In this document: positions 6,942 through 12,751 of the stretch, one piece after another | Layout: each line of letters begins with the position of its first letter | Numbering within the stretch: position 1 is the first letter of the stretch | Source of the DNA: an uncultured Alphaproteobacteria bacterium | Lineage (GTDB): Bacteria > Pseudomonadota > Alphaproteobacteria > Caulobacterales > Aquidulcibacteraceae | Reading direction: 5' to 3' | Assembly: GCA_937967725.1 (NCBI GenBank) | Contig: CALBSY010000121.1 | Span: 1-13,377 of the forward strand | DNA length: 13,377 bases | The notes under the pieces: generated by a model | Seen by the model: only the letters and a program-made list of their open reading frames with translations | Database searches by the model: none | Told to the model about the DNA's origin: nothing | Program-made: the position numbers and the translations under genes

Positions 6942-7300
6942 TGCTGCATGTGCTGCTGGTCGCGCTCGGGGGAGCGGTTGGGTCGGTGGCGCGCTATGGC
7001 GTGGGGGTGGCGGCCGCGCGCTGGCTCGGGCTGGCGTTTCCGTGGGGCACGCTCGCCGTCAATGTGCTGGGCGGTCTCGCCATGGGCGTGCTGGTCGCCC
7101 GCGTCGGCCCCGAAAGCGCCAGCCTCCGGCTGTTCTGGGGCGCGGGCGTGCTGGGCGGCTTCACCACCTTCTCGACGTTTTCGATTGAGACAGTGCACGC
7201 CATGGAGCATCAACCCGGCCTTGCCGCGCTCTATGTCGCCGCTTCGCTGTTGCTGAGCGTGGGCGCGTGCTGGGTGGGGTTCACGCTGGGGCGCGTATGA
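6941..7300 (+). CDS. crcB: Fluoride ion exporter CrcB/Fluc
   Basis: CrcB is a small dual-topology inner-membrane channel that lets F- leave the cell and protects enolase and pyrophosphatase. The 119-residue length is standard. Family motifs are GGAVGSVARYGVG (10-22), GTLAVNVLGGLAMGVL (36-51, with the conserved Asn41) and GVLGGFTTFSTFSIETVHAM (69-88), which contains the TTFSTF segment that lines the pore and binds the structural Na+. Four hydrophobic helices are visible (about 3-22, 34-54, 66-82, 94-116). A single gene implies an antiparallel homodimer. The start is GTG 6941, sharing a base with the preceding stop. The stop overlaps the rluC-like ATG (ATGA). I saw no fluoride riboswitch, and there is no room for one in the one-base junction. 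Confidence 0.96.
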   Translation: MLHVLLVALGGAVGSVARYGVGVAAARWLGLAFPWGTLAVNVLGGLAMGVLVARVGPESASLRLFWGAGVLGGFTTFSTFSIETVHAMEHQPGLAALYVAASLLLSVGACWVGFTLGRV

Positions 7301-8292
7301 AGGCGGTCGAGACCGTCGCAGTATCGGAGAACGACGGCACGGCCCGGATCGACCGCTGGCTGCGCCGCCGCTACCCGCATCTGACACAAGGGCAGATCGA
7401 AAAGCTGATCCGCACCGGCCAGGTCCGCGTCGACGGCGCGCGCGTGAAGGCCTCCGACCGCGTCTCGCCCGGGCAGAGCGTGCGCATTCCGCCGCTGCCC
7501 GATCCAAGCGAGCGTCCGGCGCCGGGTGGGATTTCGCAAAAAGACGCGGCTTTCGTCCGCTCCCTGGTGTTGCATCGCGACGATGACGTGATCGTCTTGA
7601 ACAAGCCTCCCGGTCTCGCGGTGCAAGGCGGCGCCAAGACCACGCGTCACCTCGATGCGCTGCTCGAAGGCCTCAGGTTCGACGCCGAGAAAAAACCCAA
7701 ACTCATCCACCGCCTGGACCGCGACACCTCAGGCTGCCTCGTGCTGGCGCGTCATCCGCGTGCGGCGGCGTTTCTCGGCGAGGCCTTCCGCGACCGCGAC
7801 ACGGACAAAATCTATTGGGCGATCGTTGCTGGCAGTCCGCGTCCGAAGGTCGGCGAAATCCGCGGCTGGATGCGCAAAGCGCCTGGCGCGCGCGACGCCG
7901 ACCGCGAGATGATGGTGCAAGCTGTGCAAACCGAAGAGGGCGCCGTCCACGCCGTCACCCAATACGCTGTCATTGCTGAGGCCGCGCAGCGCGCCGCCTG
8001 GGTGAGCCTGCGTCCTGTTACTGGCCGCACGCATCAGCTGCGCTTCCACATGGCCGAGATCGGCCACGCCATTGCCGGCGATCCCAAATACAAGTGCGAT
8101 CGCCCGACGCCGAACGGTTTGCAAGGCGCGCTGCATTTGCATGCGCGCGCGCTTCGTCTGCCGCACCCGTCCGGCGGCGAACTCAATGTCACCGCGGCGC
8201 TTGCACCGCACATGCGCGCCGCCTTCGATCTGCTCGGTTTTGACGAGCGCGACGGCCGCGACCCGTTCGCGCCGTTCGAGACCGCGCGATGA
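7297..8292 (+). CDS. RluC/RluD-type 23S rRNA pseudouridine synthase with S4 domain
   Basis: This 331-residue pseudouridine synthase has an N-terminal S4 RNA-binding domain (about 16-65: ARIDRWLRRRYPHLTQGQIE ... TGQVRVDGARVKASDRVSPG) and an RluA-type catalytic domain. The catalytic signature is IHRLDRDTSGCLVL with Asp141; NKPPGLAVQGG and GRTHQLRFHMAEIGHAIAGD are also present. By family it most likely modifies uridines in 23S rRNA (RluC-like sites in E. coli are U955, U2504 and U2580), but the site is not proven by sequence. The start is ATG 7297 within ATGA at the crcB stop; a possible upstream start inside crcB has no support. The stop overlaps the TPR-2OG start in the same ATGA manner. Rank within RluC/RluD is uncertain, so no symbol is given. 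Confidence 0.94.
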   Translation: MKAVETVAVSENDGTARIDRWLRRRYPHLTQGQIEKLIRTGQVRVDGARVKASDRVSPGQSVRIPPLPDPSERPAPGGISQKDAAFVRSLVLHRDDDVIVLNKPPGLAVQGGAKTTRHLDALLEGLRFDAEKKPKLIHRLDRDTSGCLVLARHPRAAAFLGEAFRDRDTDKIYWAIVAGSPRPKVGEIRGWMRKAPGARDADREMMVQAVQTEEGAVHAVTQYAVIAEAAQRAAWVSLRPVTGRTHQLRFHMAEIGHAIAGDPKYKCDRPTPNGLQGALHLHARALRLPHPSGGELNVTAALAPHMRAAFDLLGFDERDGRDPFAPFETAR

Positions 8293-10097
8293 AGCAACAA
8301 AGTGAGGCCATCGCTCTCGCCAACGCCAGCCGCGCACTCTTGGCGCAAGGCGACGCGTCCGGGGCCGAGCAAGTGCTGCGCCCAGTGCTCGATCAGCTCC
8401 GCTCGGACGCTTCGGTGCTGCACCTTATGGGCGTCATCAAGCGCACGCTCAATCAGCTCGAAGAGGCCGAACGTTACTTGCGCAGCGCCGTGGCGTTCTC
8501 GCTTAACGACGGCGCTTATTACAACGATCTCGGCGTGGTCCTGCAGGCGCGCGGCTCGTTCGAGGAAGCGATGCGCGTCTTTCGCGCCGCGCACGCACTG
8601 ATGCCCGGCGCTGCGGCGGTGCGTGTCAATATCGTCCATTGTTTGCTGGCGACCGGACAAACTGCTGATGCCGAAAAGGAAGCGCGCGCCTTTGTGGCCG
8701 AGGCGCCCAGCGCGGAATCGTGGACGCTGCTCGGTCAAGTGCAGCGTGAGATGGAGCGCCACGAAGACGCACTCGTTTCCGCCGCGAATGCGCTGAAATA
8801 TGAGCCGCGGTTGCGGGCGCTGAACTTAAATCACGCCGCCGCGCTGGACCGCGCCGGCCGCGCCAAGGATGCGCTGGCGGTCTATGAAAAGCTCGCCAAA
8901 CAAGAACTCGATTCTGCCGAGCTGGCGCTCAATTACGGCCGCGCGCTTTACGGCGAGGGGCGCAAGCAGGAAGCGGAGGCGACGCTGGAGCAGGGCGTCA
9001 AGCAATGGCCCGGCTCGATCCCTCTGCACAGCGCGCTCGCCCGGGTGCGTTGGATGCGCGGGGAAGGAGACCAGGCGACCGCTCTTGCTGAAGCCGAGAT
9101 CGCTAACCGGCCCAAGGACATCAGCTTCCGACTCGCCATCGCCGACGCGTTGCATCGGGGCAAGCTTCACCAGCGTGCGCTCCAAGTGCTGGCTGACGCG
9201 TTGCAAGTGGCGCCGGAAAGCGGCGCCTTGCTGACCGCCTTCGGCATGGTGCTCGATGAGCTGGATCGGCCCAGTGACGGATTGAAGGCGTTGCGCCATG
9301 CGGCCGAACGCATGCCGGGCGACCGCGCCGCGCAGCGAAATCTGCTTTCAACGCTGATTCGCGCCGGTCAGCCGGAGGAGGCTTTGCGGATCGCACGGGC
9401 GCTGCGCGAACAGGATCCGGACGAACAATATCTGATCGCCTGCGAGGCGCTGGCGTTGCGCGTGCTTGGCGATCCGGCCTACGAGACGCTTTATGATTAC
9501 GAGCGCTACGTGCGCACATACGAGATCGAACCGCCGCGTGGCTTCTTCACGCTGCAGAACTTCAACGCGGCTCTTGCCGATGTGTTGCGCCGCCAGCATC
9601 GATTAAGCGCGCACCCGTTTGATCAGCATCTGCGCAAAGGCACGCAAACCGCGCGGAGTCTCTTGGCGTTGCAGGAGCAGCCGATCGCCGCCTTTCTCCG
9701 CGGCGTTGACAAGGCCGTGCGCGACTACATCTCACGCTTGCCAGCCGAACAAGATGACGCCATGGGTCGCCGCCGCCGCGAGCGGTACCGCTATTCCGGC
9801 TTATGGTCCGTTCGTCTCACGCACGAAGGCTATCAGCCCAACCACGTTCACGATCGCGGCTGGATCAGTTCGGCCTACTACGTCGCCGTCACGCCGAATG
9901 AAAAGCCGCGCGATCCGCATGCCGGTTGGCTCAAGCTCGGCGAACCGAGCCGGCCGGTCGGCAAATGTGGGCCTGAGAAATTCATCGAGCCGCGCGAAGG
10001 GCTGCTCGTGCTGTTCCCGTCCTATATGTGGCACGGGACGGTTCCCTTCGAAGGCGCTGAACGCTTGAGCGCGGCCTTCGATGTGACCCCGGTTTGA
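8289..10097 (+). CDS. TPR-repeat protein fused to a putative 2OG-Fe(II) oxygenase domain
   Basis: This is a 602-residue cytosolic protein with no signal peptide. Residues about 1-400 are a chain of tetratricopeptide-type helix pairs (for example SVLHLMGVIKRTLNQLEEAE, YYNDLGVVLQARGSFEEAMR, ELALNYGRALYGEGRKQEAE), probably ten or so units forming a protein-binding solenoid. From about 405 the C-terminus resembles the 2OG-FeII_Oxy_5 type: AHPFDQHLRKGTQTARSL (441-458), then HVHDRGWISSAYYVAV with H519 and H521, then GLLVLFPSYMWHGTVPFEGA with distal H582 and the 2OG-binding arginine R592. It is probably a hydroxylase acting on a protein partner chosen by the TPRs; the substrate is unknown. ATG 8289 overlaps the rluC-like stop (ATGA), so it is translated with that synthase. 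The order suggests, but does not show, a ribosome-related role. Confidence 0.88.
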   Translation: MKQQSEAIALANASRALLAQGDASGAEQVLRPVLDQLRSDASVLHLMGVIKRTLNQLEEAERYLRSAVAFSLNDGAYYNDLGVVLQARGSFEEAMRVFRAAHALMPGAAAVRVNIVHCLLATGQTADAEKEARAFVAEAPSAESWTLLGQVQREMERHEDALVSAANALKYEPRLRALNLNHAAALDRAGRAKDALAVYEKLAKQELDSAELALNYGRALYGEGRKQEAEATLEQGVKQWPGSIPLHSALARVRWMRGEGDQATALAEAEIANRPKDISFRLAIADALHRGKLHQRALQVLADALQVAPESGALLTAFGMVLDELDRPSDGLKALRHAAERMPGDRAAQRNLLSTLIRAGQPEEALRIARALREQDPDEQYLIACEALALRVLGDPAYETLYDYERYVRTYEIEPPRGFFTLQNFNAALADVLRRQHRLSAHPFDQHLRKGTQTARSLLALQEQPIAAFLRGVDKAVRDYISRLPAEQDDAMGRRRRERYRYSGLWSVRLTHEGYQPNHVHDRGWISSAYYVAVTPNEKPRDPHAGWLKLGEPSRPVGKCGPEKFIEPREGLLVLFPSYMWHGTVPFEGAERLSAAFDVTPV

Positions 10098-10121
10098 GTG
10101 CCGTCCCGCCGATTCTAGTGT

Positions 10122-10125
10122 AGGA
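10122..10125 (+). promoter_or_regulatory. Ribosome binding site of the cupin gene
   Basis: AGGA lies seven bases before ATG 10133, in the 35-base gap after the TPR-2OG gene. A TTCTAGTG just upstream contains CTAG but is a poor -10 match. Confidence 0.45.
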
Positions 10126-10132
10126 CGCGCCA

Positions 10133-10597
10133 ATGAAGAAGATCGACCTGCAAACCGCACCGAAGGGCGAGGGCACGCGCTACCCGCCGCCGCACGACGC
10201 ACCCTGCAAGGCCCGCACATGGATCCGCCTCGGCGACGCCGCCGGCCTCACGCAATTCGGCGTCAACCTCGTCACGCTGGCGCCCGGCGTCTGGTCCAGT
10301 CAGCGCCATTGGCACTCGCACGAGGACGAGTTCATCTACATCGTTGAAGGCGAGTTGGTGCTTGTCACCGACGCCGGCGAAGAACTCATGAAGCCGGGCG
10401 ATAGCGCGGGCTTCAAGGCCGGCGTACGCGATGGTCATTGCTTGCAGAACCGGAGCAACGCGACGGCGCGGTTTCTTGTTGTCGGTTCGCGTCACGAGGA
10501 AGATTGGGGAGAATACTCGGACATCGACATGAAATTCATGCCGGGCCGCTATGGCGGCGCCGGCGGTTACACGCGCAAAAACGGTGAGCCGCTTTGA
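10133..10597 (+). CDS. Cupin-2 domain protein
   Basis: This 154-residue single-domain cupin is a small cytosolic beta-barrel. Motif 1 is HWHSHEDEFIYIVEGE, giving metal ligands H59, H61 and E66 followed at the usual spacing by G73. Motif 2 is KPGDSAGFKAGVRDGHCLQN, giving the fourth ligand H102 and N106. A metal site therefore looks complete. The C-terminal tail from EEDWGEYSDIDMKF with a glycine-rich YGGAGGYTRKNG is outside the barrel. Such proteins include isomerases, dioxygenases and sugar- or ligand-binding proteins, and the substrate cannot be assigned. It begins 35 bases after the TPR-2OG gene, and its TGA overlaps the TTG start of the HAD gene, so those two are coupled. Confidence 0.9.
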   Translation: MKKIDLQTAPKGEGTRYPPPHDAPCKARTWIRLGDAAGLTQFGVNLVTLAPGVWSSQRHWHSHEDEFIYIVEGELVLVTDAGEELMKPGDSAGFKAGVRDGHCLQNRSNATARFLVVGSRHEEDWGEYSDIDMKFMPGRYGGAGGYTRKNGEPL

Positions 10598-11253
10598 AGC
10601 GTCTCGCCGTCTTCGATATCGACGGGACCCTGGTCGACAGCCGCCGCGCCATTGGCGACGCAGTGCGCGGGGCCTGGGAAATGCTCGACCTTGAACCGCC
10701 AAGCTACGATGAAACCCGGCGTATTGTCGGTTTATCGCTGATCGAGGCCGTGCGCGTGCTTGCGCCCGACCTGCCGCCGGAGCGCTATGCTGAACTTGGC
10801 CTCGCCTACAAAGAAGTGTTCCTGCGTAATCGCGCCGCCGGCCTCGATGAGCCGCTGTACGACGGCGCGGCCACAACTTTGCCGACGTTGAAGAATGACG
10901 GCTGGCTTCTGGGCATCGCCACCAGCAAAGGCCGCGGCGGCATTCAACATCTGCTCGATGCGCACGGCTGGCACAATCTGTTCGACGCCGCCTTCTGCGC
11001 GGATGATGGTCCGGGCAAGCCTGATCCGCACATGCTCCGCTGCAATATGCAAGCGGTTGATGCCGACCCGGCCCACACCGTAATGATCGGCGACACTAGC
11101 TTCGACATGGCGATGGCGCGCGCGGCCGATTGTCATGCGCTCGGCGTGAGTTGGGGCTTTCACACGCCCGATGAAATCCGCGAAGGCGGCGCGCACCAGA
11201 TCGTCGACGCGTTCGCCGCTCTGGACCTTGCCTTGGCGCAGCGTCCGTCATGA
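10594..11253 (+). CDS. HAD-IA family phosphatase (phosphoglycolate phosphatase-like)
   Basis: This 219-residue haloacid-dehalogenase superfamily hydrolase is a soluble phosphomonoesterase. Motif I is VFDIDGTLVDS (nucleophile D8, acid/base D10), motif II is GIATSKGR (T110 or S111), motif III is the lysine of GKPDPHML (K142), and motif IV is MIGDTSFDMAMARAA (D167, D171). The helical cap between motif I and II (about 15-90) is the C1 type found in phosphoglycolate phosphatase and PpaX-like enzymes. The start is TTG 10594 in a TTGA overlap with the cupin stop, with GGTGAG (10583-10588) as Shine-Dalgarno; an ATG at a sensible place is absent and DIDGT begins only eight residues in. It overlaps atp12 as ATGA. 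Phosphoglycolate is the commonest substrate of the subgroup, but other sugar phosphates are possible. Confidence 0.93.
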   Translation: MKRLAVFDIDGTLVDSRRAIGDAVRGAWEMLDLEPPSYDETRRIVGLSLIEAVRVLAPDLPPERYAELGLAYKEVFLRNRAAGLDEPLYDGAATTLPTLKNDGWLLGIATSKGRGGIQHLLDAHGWHNLFDAAFCADDGPGKPDPHMLRCNMQAVDADPAHTVMIGDTSFDMAMARAADCHALGVSWGFHTPDEIREGGAHQIVDAFAALDLALAQRPS

Positions 11254-11963
11254 GCAGTCTGCCGGTCCGCCGTTTCTATGCCGCCGCGTCCGCGGTGGAG
11301 GCGGATGGCGCGTTCGGCGTGCGCCTCGACCAGCGCGCGTTGAAAACGGTGCGCGGCAATGCGCTGCGTCTGCCCACGCGCGCACTGGCCGAAGCGGTTG
11401 CGCGGGAGTGGGAGGCGCAGGACGAACACATTTTACCCGCGGCCATGCCGCTGACGCAGCTTGCCTTCGCCGCCATCGATTGGACGCCTGAAAGCCGGGA
11501 TAAACTCGCGGACTACATCGCCAAGTTCGGCGAGACCGATCTCGTCTGCCATCGCGCTGACGCGCCGGCGCCGTTGATTGCGCGCCAGAGCGCGGCCTGG
11601 GATCCGCTGGTTGCGTGGGGCGCGGGCGATCTCGGCGTCGTGCTGCCCGTCGTCACCGGGGTCACGCCTGCGCCGGTGCATGCCGAAGCGCTCGAGACGC
11701 TGCGCGCGCACGCCGCCGCGTGCGACGATTTTCAGCTCACCGCGCTGGCGCAAGCCGCCGGCGCCGCCGGATCGGCGCTGATCGCCTTTGCGCTGCTCTA
11801 CGGCCGCATCGGCGCCGCGCAGGCGTTCGCAGCCGCCGCCCTCGACGATCTCTACAGCCAGGAAACCTGGGGCGAGGACGCCGAGGCGCAGGCCCGGCTG
11901 GCTCGCCTGCGCCGCGAGTTCGAGGCGCTGGAGCGCTTTTTGGCCGCACATAGGGCGGATTAG
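11250..11963 (+). CDS. ATP12-family F1-ATPase assembly chaperone
   Basis: This 237-residue homologue of mitochondrial Atp12 is found in alphaproteobacteria. In mitochondria Atp12 binds free F1 alpha subunit and promotes alpha3beta3 assembly; a similar role here is inferred from the family. Signatures are RRFYAAASA and GVRLDQRALKTVRGNALRLP at the N-terminus, the conserved FGETDLVCHRADAPAPLIAR (93-112) followed by QSAAWDPLVAW, and the C-terminal LDDLYSQETWGEDAEAQARL (198-217). The length matches bacterial members. It starts in an ATGA overlap with the HAD phosphatase stop. The HAD-atp12 pairing recurs in alphaproteobacteria as I recall it. A 66-base gap follows before the next gene. Confidence 0.95.
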   Translation: MSSLPVRRFYAAASAVEADGAFGVRLDQRALKTVRGNALRLPTRALAEAVAREWEAQDEHILPAAMPLTQLAFAAIDWTPESRDKLADYIAKFGETDLVCHRADAPAPLIARQSAAWDPLVAWGAGDLGVVLPVVTGVTPAPVHAEALETLRAHAAACDDFQLTALAQAAGAAGSALIAFALLYGRIGAAQAFAAAALDDLYSQETWGEDAEAQARLARLRREFEALERFLAAHRAD

Positions 11964-12002
11964 CCGGCGCAGCGCGCGCGCTTCCGCGCACCGCGCCGCG
12001 AT

Positions 12003-12010
12003 GCTAGAAG
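12003..12010 (+). promoter_or_regulatory. Putative -10 element of the 2OG-Fe(II) oxygenase gene
   Basis: GCTAGAAG matches 7 of 8 positions of GCTANAWC. A possible but poor -35 (TTCCGCG, 11982-11988) lies 14 bases upstream. Predicted +1 near 12017 would give a leader of about 13 bases containing GGAG. Confidence 0.3.
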
Positions 12011-12018
12011 CGCCGCCT

Positions 12019-12022
12019 GGAG
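12019..12022 (+). promoter_or_regulatory. Ribosome binding site of the 2OG-Fe(II) oxygenase gene
   Basis: GGAG ends seven bases before ATG 12030 and supports that start. Confidence 0.55.
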
Positions 12023-12029
12023 TTCCGCC

Positions 12030-12692
12030 ATGGCCGACACGATCACCGCCGGCGCCGCGAAAATGCGCCTGCTCAACGCCGACGCCATCCGCAACGGCCG
12101 CGTCGCGACCGAGCCCTACCGCTACATCGTCTGCGAAGGCGTGCTCACGCCCGAAGACGCCGCCGCCATTCGCCGCGATTTCCCGCAGACCACCTCCGTC
12201 GGCTTCCTCAACTCCACCGATCTCGCGCGCGAGGGCGCCTACGCCGATCTGCTCGACGACCTGGAGAGCGCCGAACTGGCTTCGATCCTCTCCGAAAAGC
12301 TCGACATGGATCTCTCCAAGGCCGGCCGCCTCATCACCGTGCGGCGCTGGTCGCGCAAGACCGACGGGCGCATCCACACCGACTCGGAGCGCAAAATTTC
12401 GACCTTCCTGGTCTATCTCAACGAGAGCTGGTCGGCCGCCGACAGCGGCGCTTTCCGCGTGCTGCGCAGCGACAAGGATTTCGAGGATTACGTCGCCGAA
12501 GTGCCGCCGATCCAGGGCGCCGCCGTCGGCTTCAAGCGCGCCGCTCATTCCTGGCACGGCCACAAGCCGTTCGAGGGCGAGCGCCTGGTGGTCCAGCTCA
12601 CCTACCTGCAAAGCGCCGAAGCCGCCGAACACAAGCGCCGCGCCGCCGGCTTCCAAGGCTTGATGAAGAAGCTGTTCGAACGCGTGGGCTAG
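12030..12692 (+). CDS. Stand-alone 2OG-Fe(II) oxygenase (prolyl-4-hydroxylase-like fold)
   Basis: This is a 220-residue cytosolic 2-oxoglutarate/Fe(II)-dependent dioxygenase. The facial triad is readable: GRIHTDSERK gives H116 and D118, and AAHSWHGHKPFEGERLVVQL gives the distal histidine (H176 most likely, with H173 and H178 nearby) and the 2OG-binding R185. The core strands KISTFLVYLNESWSAADSGA and FRVLRSDKDFEDYVAEVPPI are those of the double-stranded beta helix of the 2OG-FeII_Oxy_3 type. The N-terminal 50 residues include a short region (YRYIVCEGVLTPEDAAAIRR) typical of hydroxylases that place the jelly roll after a helical lead. The substrate is unknown; a protein side chain or a small molecule are both possible. 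It stands alone between atp12 and pccB with its own SD. Codons end in C more strongly here and in pccB than in the genes before. Confidence 0.9.
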   Translation: MADTITAGAAKMRLLNADAIRNGRVATEPYRYIVCEGVLTPEDAAAIRRDFPQTTSVGFLNSTDLAREGAYADLLDDLESAELASILSEKLDMDLSKAGRLITVRRWSRKTDGRIHTDSERKISTFLVYLNESWSAADSGAFRVLRSDKDFEDYVAEVPPIQGAAVGFKRAAHSWHGHKPFEGERLVVQLTYLQSAEAAEHKRRAAGFQGLMKKLFERVG

Positions 12693-12704
12693 TTTGCCCT
12701 AGCC
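12687..12704 (+). repeat. Perfect 6-bp inverted repeat over the 2OG gene stop codon
   Basis: GGCTAG (12687-12692, including the TAG stop) and CTAGCC (12699-12704) are separated by TTTGCC. The hairpin is short and no T-run follows, so it is a weak terminator candidate at best. Confidence 0.4.
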
Positions 12705-12721
12705 GCAAATCCCGGTAACAC
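12694..12721 (+). promoter_or_regulatory. Weak putative promoter of pccB
   Basis: TTGCCCT (12694-12700) and GGTAACAC (12714-12721) are 13 bases apart and partly match TTGACGS / GCTANAWC (about 4 of 7 and 6 of 8). Predicted +1 is near 12728, leaving a 24-base leader with the SD at 12741. Confidence 0.22.
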
Positions 12722-12740
12722 CGCGTTCACAGCCGAGCGC

Positions 12741-12745
12741 GGGAG
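12741..12745 (+). promoter_or_regulatory. Ribosome binding site of pccB
   Basis: GGGAG sits six bases before ATG 12752 and fixes the pccB start. Confidence 0.55.
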
Positions 12746-12751
12746 CCGCCC

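Noticed and set aside
6938..6944. Fluoride riboswitch before crcB
   Set aside because: crcB starts inside the lipoprotein stop codon, and the sequence just upstream is coding; no riboswitch-like structure was seen.
7267..7296. Upstream start for the rluC-like gene inside crcB
   Set aside because: The ATGA overlap at 7297 matches neighbouring junctions, and the S4 domain begins soon after that start.
11976..11989. GCGCG-CTTC-CGCGC hairpin after atp12 as a terminator
   Set aside because: The stem is only five pairs, there is no T-run, and runs of GC in this spacer make such pairing likely by chance.
11433..12656. Long minus-strand open frame of about 400 codons opposite atp12 and the 2OG oxygenase
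   Set aside because: It is antisense to two well-recognised genes, has low-complexity Gly/Ala/Glu-rich composition and no family motif. GC-rich DNA commonly gives such shadow frames.
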